From assembly GCF_030622045.1 (NCBI RefSeq), contig NZ_CP130886.1:3671557-3735556 (forward strand): a stretch of DNA of 64,000 bases, read 5' to 3'. Below the pieces are notes generated by a model. It was not told the DNA's origin, searched no databases, and saw only the letters and a list, made by a program, of their open reading frames with translations. The stretch comes from Planctellipticum variicoloris. GTDB taxonomy: Bacteria; Planctomycetota; Planctomycetia; Planctomycetales; Planctomycetaceae. This document shows, in pieces, positions 37,249 through 46,256 of this stretch (positions are counted from its first letter, which is position 1; the number at the start of each line of letters is the position of its first letter). The position numbers and the translations under genes are program-made.

Positions 37249-37458
37249 ATGCGAGAAGGCGCCAAACGGTCGATTGTTCGCTGGATTCACATCGTCTTCA
37301 GCATTCCGATCATCGGTTACGTATACAGTCCGTTTGAAGAAATCCCCAAGTACGCCGCGCCGACGCGGTTTGTGTTCCTGCCGGTCCTCGTCCTGTCCGG
37401 TCTCTGGATGTGGAAAGGCCATGTCGTTCGACGACTGATGGCAAAGCGCACCGCCTGA
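37249..37458 (+). CDS. Small membrane protein of unknown function
   Basis: A 69-residue protein with two predicted membrane helices (WIHIVFSIPIIGYVY and FVFLPVLVLSGLWMWKG) and a basic C-terminus. A GAAGG site precedes the ATG. It follows the ArsR-SRPBCC pair by 100 bp and could be in the same transcript. No family is recognised with certainty. Confidence 0.7.
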   Translation: MREGAKRSIVRWIHIVFSIPIIGYVYSPFEEIPKYAAPTRFVFLPVLVLSGLWMWKGHVVRRLMAKRTA

Positions 37459-37609
37459 CAAGGTGCTGACTGCGACCGGAAAACCGCTCAGGAAATGAGC
37501 GGATAGATGGTTGAGAGCCAGGCGAACTCGAAGGCCGGGGTCCCTCGCTGCCAGACGAGGAATTTCAGTCCGGCGCGAAGTCATCGCAGGCGGTTTCGAC
37601 GCGACGCAA

Positions 37610-40600
37610 TCACGACGCGATCATTTCCGCCTCGACGGGCAAGTCTTCTCGTTCCAGCCGTCCAGAGACAATCCGCACCGAATACCCTGGCGAAGCCGGG
37701 ACCCGCGGCGTGCCGCCAATCCGCCCGGTCAGGTTCAACGGATCTGTCGCGGAAAGGACGATCGGCTGATCGCTGTCATCTCCCGCGGATCGGAGAGGAG
37801 CAATCACTTCCGGCAACGCGTACTGTTCTCCGGAGACGCCGGAAACGAACCGGCCGCCGCGGATTTCGCCACGAGCCTCCAGTCGACGATACGTGCGGAC
37901 CAGTTCCGGCCATGAAGGAGCCGCCGATTCGTTCGCCAGGAGATCGCGGAACATGACGCCGTATCGACGGAGCAGGAGCCGGCACCAGTTTTCCGTCCGT
38001 TCCGTCTCTTCGACTTGCGGAAGCAGTGGAGACCGCAGCAGCGTCCACCGCCCTGCGGACGGATCGGACAGCCCGGCTCGGGCATAGCGGGCGCTGCGCA
38101 GACGCGATCGTTTCAACTTGCGCTCATTGTCGGTGGCGAGGAGCGATCGCAGCGCCGGGAAGCCGTCGCTGGTCACCAGTCCCGCCGCGGCCAGTTCGCC
38201 GAGAACATCTTCCACCTGGCTGGGGAGCAGTTGCAGAAACGTTCCCAGTTGTGCCGGGAACAAGGCTCCGTAGCGGACGAAGGCTTCGTAAGCGGCTTGG
38301 GCATTGCTCCCGAGTCCCGTAAGCTGAAGCGTGGTCTGTTCCGGCGCAGGGGGAAGCAACCAGGGCAGATCCTCGCGCAGCATCAGAGTGATGGGAGTCG
38401 AGCGAGTCAGCGATTTCATCGGCCGACCGCTCGTCGATCCCTCCATCGCTCCCTGAACTGGCAGCGGACGCAACCGACCCCACATGGCCTGGCCGAAAAA
38501 GGTGACGTTGTCGAGCCAGCTCGTGCTGAACGATTCCATCCGCGCCGGCAACAGGAATCTTTCCCAGTGGCCGGCGGGGGCTTCAAATCCTTCCAACTGG
38601 CGCAGCGCCGTCAGAAGGCCCCCCTGTTCGCGGAGCTTCAGCGATGGATGGATGCAATGGTGCCGCAACAGAAACTGCAGAAACTGCTCCGGTGGAACCG
38701 GAGCGATCTGGCGTCGCAGCCCTTCGAGCGTAAACCGGTGAATGCGCGACAGCAACCGGCGGTCGCACCACTCCAGCTCGCCGGCTCCACAGAACCGTCC
38801 TCGCAACACCGCCCCCTGCGTTTCCAGCGTGATCAGGGCGATTTCGATTTCGGCGGGAGACAGCCCGACAAGATGGCGCAACGCGGTGATCGTCGTCGGT
38901 CCCAGGGACTCCATCTGCCCCCGGACGAGATTGACGATCGCCTCTTCCCGCGACCAGTCGATGCGGACTCCTGGAGGGACGTTGACGTCCGGGCGAGTTT
39001 CGGCATCGGGCCAGACCGTCCGGATGAGCGGCATCCGCTCGGTCGCCGCCCAGAGGGTCCGGCTGCGCGGTTCGTGCTGGGATCGGGCGGCGCTGGTCAC
39101 GACCGTCGCGCGACCGGCGTCACGCAACTCGTTGAACCACTTCCGCCATTCGGACCGATCCGGATCGAAGATCCCCCCTTGCGACAGCAGGACATCGTGG
39201 AGCTCATCCGCGTCCCGGACCAGCGGCCAGGCTTCGGACTTCACCTGGGCAATGGCGTCGGGATCGAGTCGGGCCAGGTCGCGGAGGGCTTCGACCTGCA
39301 ACGTTCTTCGCATTGCGACGGCCCTGGCCCGACGTTCCTCCAGCGGGGCGTCGTCCAGGAACGCGTAGGGCTGCGCATTGAGGAGCTCGTGCGAGAACGG
39401 CGACGGCTCGCGCGAATCGAGCCCGACGACTTCGATTCTCCCCGCTTCCAAATCCTGCAGAACCGTCATCAACCCCGCCAGATCGGAGGCCTCCTGCAAG
39501 CAGTCATCGACCGTCTGCCGGACGAGAGGATGATCGGGCACTTCGATGTCCCCGACGACATGTTCCTGGCAGGCGGTCTGGGCGGGAAACACCGCGGACA
39601 ACAGATCGTCGGATCGCATCCGTTGCAGGTGGGGCGGCACTCGTTTTCCGTGCATCGCCCGCTTGAGCTGCAAAGCCCGCGTCACGTTCCAGCGCCACCG
39701 GTTCTTGAAGAACGGCACCGCCAGAAACGCCTGCACCAGGACATCTCGGGCAACGCGCGAAGGCACCAGATTGAACATCTGCTCGAGCGGAAAACTGTGC
39801 TGTTCTCCCAGTGAGAGGACGATGCCGTTGTCTCCGGCGGCCGCCTGAAGTTCGAAGTCGAACGACCGGCAGAACCGCTTGCGCATCGCCAGCCCCCACG
39901 CCCGGTTGATTCGCGTCCCGAACGGCGCGTGCAGGACCAGTTGCATCCCGCCCGATTCATCGAAGAATCGCTCGAACAGGATTTTTCGTTGCGTGGGAAC
40001 CATTCCCGTCGCCGCCTGCTGGGCGTCGACGTACGTCAGCAACTGCTGAGCCGCGGGCTCCGTCAGCCGGCATTCGGTCATCAGTCGATCGCACGCCGTT
40101 GCACGCTCTGTCCGGTCTGCCAGCAGCGCCTGAATTTCCTCGCGGAGCACGCCGACTTCCGCGGAAAGTTCAAAGGTCCGCCCAGGGGCCTCTCCCAGCC
40201 AGAACGGAATGCTGGGGGGCGCTCCATGAGCGTCAGAGACGACGACATCACCGCCCCGCACGTACCGAATCCGCCAGGAATTGTTCCCCAGGAGAAAGAT
40301 GTCGCCGGCGTTGCTTTCAATCGCAAAATCTTCGTCGAGAGTGCCGACCGTCGTCCGGTTTTCGTCGTCCGTCACCACGCGGAAACTGGCGATCTCCGGA
40401 ATCGCTCCGCCGCAGGTAATCGCCGTCAACCGGGCGCTCTTACGGGCGCGCAAGCGACCGTTCACGCGGTCCCGATGCAGGTACGCTCCCCAGCGACTCC
40501 GCTGCGGCGAGATCCCTTCGCCGAGCATCTCCAGGACGGCGTCAAAATCGGTCCGCGGCAGGTCCCGATAGGGATACGCCTGCCGCACCATCTGGTACAG

Positions 40601-41878
40601 GCCCTCTTCATCCCAGTCTTCGCACGCGACAGCGGCCACAATCTGCTGGGCGAGAATATCGAGCGGCGCGACGGGAATCTCCACACGATCCAGCCGGCCG
40701 TTCCGCACCGCGTGGATCAAGGCCGCGCATTCCACGAGCTCATCCCGCGTCAGCGCGAACAGCCGTCCTTTGGGAACCGCCCGCAATGAGTGCCCGGCCC
40801 GGCCGATCCGCTGCAGAAACGTGGCGATCGACCGCGGGCTCCCCACCTGGCAGACCAGATCGATGTGCCCCACATCGATCCCCAGTTCCAGCGACGCCGT
40901 CGCGACAACCGCCTTCAGGCTCCCGTCCTTCAACCGCTGCTCGACCTGCTGCCGACTGCTGTGGGCCAGGCTGCCGTGATGGGAAAGGACGTGATCTTCC
41001 CCCAGGCGTTCGGTCAGTTGATGGGCGACCCGCTCGGCCATCTTCCGGGTATTGACGAAGATCAGCGTACTGCGGTGCGACTCGATCAACTGCACCAGAT
41101 GCTCGTAGACCTCCGCCCATTGTTCGTGGCTGCAGACCGCCTGCAGATCGCTGGCGGGCGTTTCCACTCCCAGATCGAGATCCCGCAGGTGGCCGATATC
41201 GACGACCGATGTCCGCGGTCGCCCGCTCCCGGACAGGTATTGAGCCAACTCGTCGAGCGGTTTCTGAGTAGCGCTCAGCCCGATCCGAACTGGTCGCCGC
41301 TCGCACAATGCCTCCAGTCGTTCCAGCGACAGAGCCAGATGGCTTCCCCGCTTGTCCCGGGCGACGGCGTGGATCTCGTCGACGATGACCGTCTCCACGG
41401 ACCGGAGCATCTCCCGGCTCTTGTTGCCGGTCAGAATCAAATACAGCGATTCCGGCGTCGTAACGAGAATCTGCGGCGGCTTGCGAACCATCTGCTGACG
41501 TTCTCTGGGCGGCGTATCCCCGGTCCGCACAAACGCCCGAATGGCGGGACACTCCGGATACGTCTCCTGAGCCAGCCGCAGGATCTCAGCGAGCGGCTCC
41601 TGCAGATTTCGCTGAATATCATTGGACAACGCCCGCAACGGCGAGACGTATACGACATACGTCCGGTCTTCGAGTTCCCCCGCCAACGCCAGGCGCAGCA
41701 GCCGATCCAGACTCGCCAGGAACGCCGTCAACGTCTTGCCGGTCCCGGTCGGGGCGGCAATGAGGGTATCGCGCTGCAGGCGGATCTCGGGCCAGCCCTG
41801 CCGTTGAGTGACGGTGGGCTCGCCATACCGACTGGCAAACCAGCTCTGGATCAGCGGATGAAAAGACGCGAGTGGCAA
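37610..41878 (-). CDS. lhr: Lhr-type DEAD/DEAH-box helicase
   Basis: A very large helicase, about 1422 residues when started at TTG 41878; the frame is open to an ATG at 42070. The ATPase core has motif I APTGTGKTLTAF, motif II VDEIHAVA, motif III SATQKP, and motif VI QRIGRAGHS. A winged helix and the long Lhr-core domain follow (YLHRDRVNGRLRARKS; LLGNNSWRIR; DAPLEERRARAVA). Lhr proteins are 3'-5' helicases linked to DNA repair. The start at 41878 is chosen because family members begin just before FHPLIQSWFASRYGEPT, and a GGAAG site precedes it. It is independent of its neighbours. Confidence 0.92.
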   Translation of the reverse strand: MPLASFHPLIQSWFASRYGEPTVTQRQGWPEIRLQRDTLIAAPTGTGKTLTAFLASLDRLLRLALAGELEDRTYVVYVSPLRALSNDIQRNLQEPLAEILRLAQETYPECPAIRAFVRTGDTPPRERQQMVRKPPQILVTTPESLYLILTGNKSREMLRSVETVIVDEIHAVARDKRGSHLALSLERLEALCERRPVRIGLSATQKPLDELAQYLSGSGRPRTSVVDIGHLRDLDLGVETPASDLQAVCSHEQWAEVYEHLVQLIESHRSTLIFVNTRKMAERVAHQLTERLGEDHVLSHHGSLAHSSRQQVEQRLKDGSLKAVVATASLELGIDVGHIDLVCQVGSPRSIATFLQRIGRAGHSLRAVPKGRLFALTRDELVECAALIHAVRNGRLDRVEIPVAPLDILAQQIVAAVACEDWDEEGLYQMVRQAYPYRDLPRTDFDAVLEMLGEGISPQRSRWGAYLHRDRVNGRLRARKSARLTAITCGGAIPEIASFRVVTDDENRTTVGTLDEDFAIESNAGDIFLLGNNSWRIRYVRGGDVVVSDAHGAPPSIPFWLGEAPGRTFELSAEVGVLREEIQALLADRTERATACDRLMTECRLTEPAAQQLLTYVDAQQAATGMVPTQRKILFERFFDESGGMQLVLHAPFGTRINRAWGLAMRKRFCRSFDFELQAAAGDNGIVLSLGEQHSFPLEQMFNLVPSRVARDVLVQAFLAVPFFKNRWRWNVTRALQLKRAMHGKRVPPHLQRMRSDDLLSAVFPAQTACQEHVVGDIEVPDHPLVRQTVDDCLQEASDLAGLMTVLQDLEAGRIEVVGLDSREPSPFSHELLNAQPYAFLDDAPLEERRARAVAMRRTLQVEALRDLARLDPDAIAQVKSEAWPLVRDADELHDVLLSQGGIFDPDRSEWRKWFNELRDAGRATVVTSAARSQHEPRSRTLWAATERMPLIRTVWPDAETRPDVNVPPGVRIDWSREEAIVNLVRGQMESLGPTTITALRHLVGLSPAEIEIALITLETQGAVLRGRFCGAGELEWCDRRLLSRIHRFTLEGLRRQIAPVPPEQFLQFLLRHHCIHPSLKLREQGGLLTALRQLEGFEAPAGHWERFLLPARMESFSTSWLDNVTFFGQAMWGRLRPLPVQGAMEGSTSGRPMKSLTRSTPITLMLREDLPWLLPPAPEQTTLQLTGLGSNAQAAYEAFVRYGALFPAQLGTFLQLLPSQVEDVLGELAAAGLVTSDGFPALRSLLATDNERKLKRSRLRSARYARAGLSDPSAGRWTLLRSPLLPQVEETERTENWCRLLLRRYGVMFRDLLANESAAPSWPELVRTYRRLEARGEIRGGRFVSGVSGEQYALPEVIAPLRSAGDDSDQPIVLSATDPLNLTGRIGGTPRVPASPGYSVRIVSGRLEREDLPVEAEMIAS

Positions 41879-42103
41879 GGCCTGCTTCCGTGGACCTGCT
41901 GGAAGAATGCTCGGATCAGTCCCCGGACATCTGGCGAGGACAACCCTGTCATTATATCCAGCCTGCACACGGACGGCGTTCGTCGTTCCGTAAGAAAAGT
42001 AGGGCGAGCGGAGGTGTTCGCTCGGCGACAGATTCAACAGAGGGAAGTTGCCACGCCCCCGCGGGGACACTCGTCGGGAAGGAACGCAGGCTCAGCGGAG
42101 AGT

Positions 42104-42193
42104 GGGTGGCTGGGGTCGGGCGTCTGCGACCGCCTCCAGCGAATGCAAACTGGCTTCAATTCTGGGGGCTCGAAGACTCGCCCCCAGCCACCC
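42104..42193. repeat. Hairpin-type intergenic repeat
   Basis: The ends GGGTGGCTGGGG and CCCCCAGCCACCC are inverted, and the pairing continues inward (GTCTGCGA against TCGAAGAC). The whole 90-bp element can fold on itself. Shorter related words occur at 15060-15117. It resembles a small non-autonomous palindromic element. The rest of 41879-42371 holds no gene that I can support. Confidence 0.5.
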
Positions 42194-42371
42194 GCCGGCA
42201 ACGGATTTCTCCAAACGCAAAATCGGCGTGTTCGTCAGGAGACTGCCGCCTCAGAACGCCCGACCCCGGTCAACGAGGATTTCAGCGCCGCGGAGAAACG
42301 AATCGCGGCGCGCCATCGACCGCCGGTCCCGACGCTTTTCTTCACGTCGCTCCGTCCCGCACGTGTCGTCG

Positions 42372-42640
42372 TCACCGGATGTTCTTTGTCGTCGCCGGCG
42401 GCTGGCCCACGCAGAACAGGTGCGAATCGCCGCGGATGAACAGTTGTCCGACGGACACAGCCGGCGTCGTCTGAACGATCTCGCCAAGTTCGTTACGGGC
42501 GAGTTCCTGGAAATCGGAGCCGGCGGCGATGACCGTGCAGGCGCCGGAGTCCTCGAAGAGATAGATCCGGTCGCCAACGGCGATCGGCGAGCTGTAGACC
42601 TTGCCGAGCTTGCGGCAGGTGGTCAGCGCTTTGCCGCTGA
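42372..42640 (-). pseudogene. 3' fragment of a PQQ-like beta-propeller protein gene
   Basis: The minus frame encodes GKVYSSPIAVGDRIYLFED, then GACTVIAAGSDFQELARNEL, TTPAVSVGQLFIRGDSHLFC and VGQ, ending at TGA. This is the final blade of a planctomycete outer-membrane-protein-assembly (BamB-like) PQQ-propeller protein. The upstream part of the gene is absent; instead a transposase remnant follows within about 20 bp. It probably marks a gene cut by insertion or deletion. Confidence 0.75.
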
Positions 42641-42660
42641 GGCAGCCCGCGGGAAATACT

Positions 42661-43390
42661 CTACCTCCTCTGGAGGTGGATGGTGAGGCTCCATTTTGGC
42701 AGCGCTGGCGAGCGTCGCAGTCTGTCGGCGATCGGCCGAAAGGCGGCTCTGCCGATGGTCACTCCGGTGTTGCAGACCCGGCCGAGGCCATGCACGAGCG
42801 GCTTCACGCCGCGCCAGGTCATGGTTTTGGCTCACGCCACGGCGGCTTCCACGGTATTCAACAGAGTACCGTTCCAGTGATTCTCCAGAACTCCCCAGCA
42901 ACGCTCCACGGGTGTTGTACTTGCTGTGATAGGGCGGGGAGTCCGCCAGTTCGACGGTCAGGTCGTGACGGTCGGGAAATTCCACCAGCCGTTTCATAAA
43001 TTGCGCAGAAACTGGCGATTTCGAGACCGTTGTCCAGATCGATTTGCAGGCGACTCACATGGCCTTGGCCGTCGCGCCGGCTGGTCCGCCGCCACTCCAG
43101 CGCGTCGGCGCTGACGTCACTCGTATCGCGGGACGTGCCGAAGGCGATGTCCATCTGCTGCGCCGGCACTTCCAGAATCCCGGCCGGAGCGAGGCCAGCG
43201 TCGGCGGGGGGGCACGTCATGATCGGCGGCCTGTACGGCGGCAGCGCCGCGCGCCAGACCACCGCGCGAAAGCTCGCCGATCCTCACCTTGGCCTTCGTG
43301 TCGAGCGGGATGCGGAGCGTTTCCGGTTTGCGGGCGGACTGGGCTGCGTCAACCTGGCCGCTCTGCACGCGGCTTCAACGCGAAAGTGCC
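42661..43390 (-). pseudogene. Degenerate ISAzo13-family transposase
   Basis: Pieces of an ISAzo13-type DDE transposase appear in order across the three minus frames. They are [20 protein letters not shown] and GG (about 43330-43265), AQQMDIAFGTSRDTSD (about 43170), RLQIDLDNG (about 43050), KRLVEFPDRHDL and ADSPPYHSKYN (42997-42910), VERCWGVLENHWNGTLL (about 42910), TMTWRGVKPLVHGL and ending KWSLTIHLQR-stop. At least three frameshifts and one in-frame TGA break it. It abuts the propeller gene fragment. No inverted repeats were identified. Confidence 0.78.
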
Positions 43391-43540
43391 GACGACCGCA
43401 AACTATCACCTTTTTTGTCGTTTATACTATTGCGAACGATGACCGACTTCCGATACGATTCCTCGCGGAAGAATGACGACCTCGCCAATCGCAGAAATCC
43501 CGGAGCATGCGGCTCCGGCGTTCCACGGGAGCCTGAACTC

Positions 43541-44536
43541 ATGGGGATTTTCGAGGACAATCTCCATTCCATCGGCCGCACGCCGCTGGTCCGCATCAAT
43601 CGCCTCGCCGCTGAACTCTCTGCGACCGTCCTCGCCAAAATCGAGGGCCGCAATCCCGCTTACAGCGTCAAATGCCGGATCGGCGCTGCCATGATCTGGC
43701 AGGCCGAGGCCGACGGCAGCCTTCAACCCGGCGGACACATTGTCGAGGCGACCAGCGGCAACACCGGAATCGCCCTGGCTTTCGCCTGCGCCGCCCGTGG
43801 TTACTCCCTCACGCTGACCATGCCGGAAACCATGTCCATCGAACGCCGGGCGATGCTTCGCTCGTATGGAGCGCACGTCGTCCTGACGCCCGGCGCCGAC
43901 GGCATGCGCGGCGCAATTCAGAAGGCGGAAAAACTCGCAATGCAGCCGGGCTGGTTCATGCCCCGCCAGTTCGAAAACCCCGCCAATCCGCAGATCCACT
44001 TCCGGACAACCGGGCCGGAGCTCTGGGCCGAAACCGCAGGAAAGCTCGACGTGTTCGTCGCGGGAGTGGGCACCGGCGGAACGATTACCGGCGTCGGACA
44101 GTTTCTCAAACGGGATCGCGGCGCAGACGTGCATATCGTCGCGGTCGAGCCCGCCACGAGCCCGGTCCTGTCGGGAGGCGAACCTGGCCGGCATAAGATT
44201 CAGGGAATCGGCGCTGGATTCATCCCGGCCATTCTCGATCGTTCCATCATCGACGAAGTCCTGCTGGTCACGGACGAGGAGGCATTCGACACGGCCCGTC
44301 GACTCGCCCAGTACGAAGGGATTTCGTGCGGCATCAGTTGCGGCGCCGCGATGGCCGTGGCGCTGCGCGTGGCCGCCAGACCGCAATTGGCTGGCAAAAC
44401 CGTCGTGACCGTTCTGCCCGATGCCGGGGAGCGATATCTGTCGACGGCGTTGTTCGACGGTTACAGGGACCCCGAGCCGACGTTTCCGTCGTCGCTGCCA
44501 ACTCCTTTCGACCCGAATGACGTCGGAGACGTGTGA
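43541..44536 (+). CDS. cysK: Cysteine synthase (O-acetylserine sulfhydrylase)
   Basis: A 331-residue PLP enzyme: [12 protein letters not shown], the lysine motif [11 protein letters not shown] (Lys44), TSGNTGIAL (71-79), and the phosphate-binding loop GTGGTITG. It condenses O-acetylserine with sulfide to form cysteine. ATG at 43541 is chosen; the frame is open upstream but overlaps the transposase remnant. It overlaps the next gene (yezD-like) by 1 bp. A sulfate uptake operon is present elsewhere in the window, but is not adjacent. Confidence 0.94.
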   Translation: MGIFEDNLHSIGRTPLVRINRLAAELSATVLAKIEGRNPAYSVKCRIGAAMIWQAEADGSLQPGGHIVEATSGNTGIALAFACAARGYSLTLTMPETMSIERRAMLRSYGAHVVLTPGADGMRGAIQKAEKLAMQPGWFMPRQFENPANPQIHFRTTGPELWAETAGKLDVFVAGVGTGGTITGVGQFLKRDRGADVHIVAVEPATSPVLSGGEPGRHKIQGIGAGFIPAILDRSIIDEVLLVTDEEAFDTARRLAQYEGISCGISCGAAMAVALRVAARPQLAGKTVVTVLPDAGERYLSTALFDGYRDPEPTFPSSLPTPFDPNDVGDV

Positions 44537-44724
44537 TGGATCAGCCTGCTTCCATGGACCAGTCGAAGTTACGCACAGGCCCATTGACTGAGACCGTACT
44601 CGCAGCGCTCGCGGAAGCGCTCCGCGGCGTGCGCTACGGCACAGTCACCGTTGTCGTTCAGGACGGTCGCGTGGTGCAGATCGACCGGACCGATCGTCGC
44701 CGTCTGAAAGCGGAGCAAGAGTAA
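44536..44724 (+). CDS. yezD: YezD-like DUF2292 small protein
   Basis: A 62-residue protein with the DUF2292 core (ALRGVRYGTVTVVVQDGRVVQIDR in two parts, residues 30-53). Family members are small proteins often encoded next to sulfur-assimilation genes and under sulfur control. The start codon overlaps the cysK stop (TGATGG), so translation is coupled. A strong terminator follows 72 bp later. Confidence 0.88.
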   Translation: MDQPASMDQSKLRTGPLTETVLAALAEALRGVRYGTVTVVVQDGRVVQIDRTDRRRLKAEQE

Positions 44725-44795
44725 TTTGCATTGGAAACGCGGTCTCGGCCAGGCCCGCCGGGATCGTTGGTCGTGACTCGTCGCGGAGAAACAAC

Positions 44796-44833
44796 AAAAA
44801 CGGTCCGGGAGAGCATTCTCCCGGACCGTTTTC
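44796..44833. terminator. Bidirectional intrinsic terminator
   Basis: AAAACGGTCCGGGAGA and TCTCCCGGACCGTTTT form a perfect long stem with a 4-nt loop, flanked by A-rich and T-rich tracts. It serves both cysK-yezD (plus) and the convergent small gene ending at 44862 (minus). Confidence 0.9.
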
Positions 44834-44861
44834 TCGTGCCTGAACTCACCGCCGGCGGAGA

Positions 44862-45077
44862 TCAGTTGTTGCGCCAGTTCCAGGTTTCGAGCAGTGCACG
44901 CTGCGAAAGGTCTCGCCGGGCCTCGTCATAGGCGGCTTGGTAGACCGTCTGAAACGCCGCGGAGACGCCCTGCCCGCCAACGTTCACCAGTGTAAAGCCG
45001 GCCGGACATCGACAGTCAACCTGCGGCTTCGAAACGCGAAGACGGGTTGGAATCGACGAAATCCGGTTGCGCGACAT
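44862..45077 (-). CDS. Small protein of unknown function
   Basis: A 71-residue protein with basic N-terminal half (MSRNRISSIPTRLRVSKPQV), then CRCPAGFTLVNVGGQGVSAA and a helical C-terminus (AYDEARRDLSQRALLETW). ATG at 45077 has a GAGGTG site 7 nt upstream. A near-consensus sigma70-type promoter lies 72-99 bp upstream, and the gene ends 29 bp before a bidirectional terminator, so it is a free-standing transcription unit. The sequence is not recognised, but expression signals are strong. Confidence 0.7.
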   Translation of the reverse strand: MSRNRISSIPTRLRVSKPQVDCRCPAGFTLVNVGGQGVSAAFQTVYQAAYDEARRDLSQRALLETWNWRNN

Positions 45078-45127
45078 CTTGAACACCTCAGACGGAAACA
45101 GAATGGTTCGACTGGCACTCCAAATAC

Positions 45128-45136
45128 ATCACCAAT
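45128..45136 (-). promoter_or_regulatory. Shared leader motif ATTGGTGAT, copy 1
   Basis: ATTGGTGAT on the minus strand just after the predicted transcription start of the small gene. The same word occurs at comparable places at 46149-46160 and 63147-63158, in front of other genes. Confidence 0.5.
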
Positions 45137-45148
45137 CCAGTCGTGAAT

Positions 45149-45176
45149 ATTCTATCGTCGAGCCGGAGACTGTCAA
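45149..45176 (-). promoter_or_regulatory. Sigma70-type promoter of the small gene at 44862
   Basis: Reading the minus strand: TTGACA, 16 bp, TAGAAT. The -35 is perfect and the -10 differs from consensus at one position. The motif ATTGGTGAT follows 12 bp downstream (45128-45136). Expected start of transcription is near 45142. Confidence 0.75.
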
Positions 45177-45310
45177 ACCAATCAGACGAGACGAATCCGA
45201 AATTTTCCCAGACGACGCAAACCGCCCGCCGTTACAAACGGACTCCCGAGTCCCGACACAGCCCATCCGCGAAACGCCGTCGCAATCCGCGAATTCCACA
45301 CAAATCCCTC

Positions 45311-45339
45311 TTGAGCCGCGGTTTGCACTCGCTTAGAGT
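45311..45339 (+). promoter_or_regulatory. Candidate sigma70-type promoter of the Cys-rich gene
   Basis: TTGAGC, 17 bp, TAGAGT. Each hexamer matches consensus at four of six positions and the spacing is ideal. It lies about 160 bp before the ATG at 45498. The leader motif found upstream of the neighbouring genes is not present here. Confidence 0.45.
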
Positions 45340-45497
45340 GCTCGGCGACTCTCTTGCTCCGACCCGTCCACGGGCGGCCCTCTCTCGCATTCGATCCTGT
45401 ACCGACCCCTCCCCGGCGGAGGTCCGGATCAACCGGCGGCACGCGACGCGGAATGTCCGCGCCGACTGGGCCGCCGCCCCCGAAAAGGAGTCCTGGG

Positions 45498-45956
45498 ATG
45501 GCTGGAATGATGATGCTGGAGCGATCTGTCGGAACCGCGTGTCTGCCGGGAATGTCAGCGGCGGCGAGCCCTGCAGCCACGACCGGCAATACGCTGATGG
45601 TGCCCCGCTGCACGATTCGCGTCGAAAAGTGCGCCGGCGGCGCAAAGCTGCACTGCGTCTGCGATGACGAGCTGGCTTGCGCCACGTTGCAGAATCTCTG
45701 CAAATCGCTCTGCGACGGCCTCTGCTCCGTGAACTGCCTGATGAATGGAATCTGCGTCTGTCAGTGCAATTTCGCGATGTGCCATTGCACGTGCGAGTGC
45801 ACGCCAGATGGCGTCTGCATCACCTGCTGCTCGGGCGACGAGGCCTGTTGTCAGATGGTTCAGGCGTGTTGCGAATGCCTGGCTCAGTGCCTGGCGGCCG
45901 GGTGCAATTGCTGCGTCTGCTTCAGTGGCACTCCGGTTTGCTGTGGTTGCTGCTAA
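45498..45956 (+). CDS. Cysteine-rich protein of unknown function
   Basis: A 152-residue protein with about 34 cysteines, nearly all after residue 35, arranged as many CxC, CC, CxxC and CxxxC pairs (CNFAMCHCTCECTPDGVC; CCVCF; CCGCC at the end). ATG at 45498 has a strong AAGGAG site 10 nt upstream. There is no obvious signal peptide; the first 40 residues are Ala/Met/Thr-rich. The composition suggests metal binding in the manner of metallothioneins, or a disulfide-rich structural protein if exported. A perfect terminator follows. Similar Cys-rich families exist in planctomycetes, but I cannot name this one. Confidence 0.8.
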   Translation: MAGMMMLERSVGTACLPGMSAAASPAATTGNTLMVPRCTIRVEKCAGGAKLHCVCDDELACATLQNLCKSLCDGLCSVNCLMNGICVCQCNFAMCHCTCECTPDGVCITCCSGDEACCQMVQACCECLAQCLAAGCNCCVCFSGTPVCCGCC

Positions 45957-46000
45957 GGGATTGATTGGCTGCGTTGCTGCGGCAAAGAGTGGTATCGACA

Positions 46001-46035
46001 GGGGCTCCGCCAGATTGGCGGAGCCCTTTTTTGTT
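46001..46035 (+). terminator. Intrinsic terminator after the Cys-rich gene
   Basis: GGGCTCCGCC and GGCGGAGCCC form a 10-bp perfect stem with a 5-nt loop, followed by TTTTTTGTTTT. It is 45 bp after the stop codon. Confidence 0.92.
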
Positions 46036-46106
46036 TTGCAAGTGATTGCAGTGCGGCGAGTTGCGCCAAGACGAACTCGTCGCGCCAGAAAATCCGATAA
46101 AATCGA

Positions 46107-46135
46107 TTGACATTTCTGTCTGATGCTCCGATAAT
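46107..46135 (+). promoter_or_regulatory. Sigma70-type promoter of the first DUF1559 operon
   Basis: TTGACA, 17 bp, GATAAT. The -35 is perfect and the -10 has one mismatch. The transcription start would be near 46142, giving a leader of about 440 nt before the DUF1559 gene at 46585, with a possible small ORF (46257-46421) inside it. Confidence 0.75.
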
Positions 46136-46141
46136 AAATCC

Positions 46142-46160
46142 ATCACCAAATTGGTGATCG
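46142..46160 (+). promoter_or_regulatory. Shared leader motif, copy 2 (full palindrome)
   Basis: ATCACCAAATTGGTGAT is a perfect inverted repeat with 8-bp arms, continuing CG. It covers the predicted transcription start. Half of it (AATTGGTGATCG) is repeated exactly upstream of the third DUF1559 gene at 63147-63158. Its shape is that of a dimeric repressor operator, though a leader function is possible. Confidence 0.55.
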
Positions 46161-46256
46161 TTATGGCGAGGGGACTGGACCCCGCCTGTCTGTTGCTGAA
46201 ACGCTGCACGCTGACTGGTCGTCCGGAGGCTGCAGAGACCCCAGGAAGGTCTCGCC

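Noticed and set aside
38015-39814. 599-codon plus-strand frame inside the helicase gene
   Set aside because: Antisense to the conserved Lhr core domain; no start signals and no recognisable domain.
43427-44584. 385-codon minus-strand frame opposite cysK
   Set aside because: Entirely antisense to an intact PLP enzyme with all motifs; no independent evidence.
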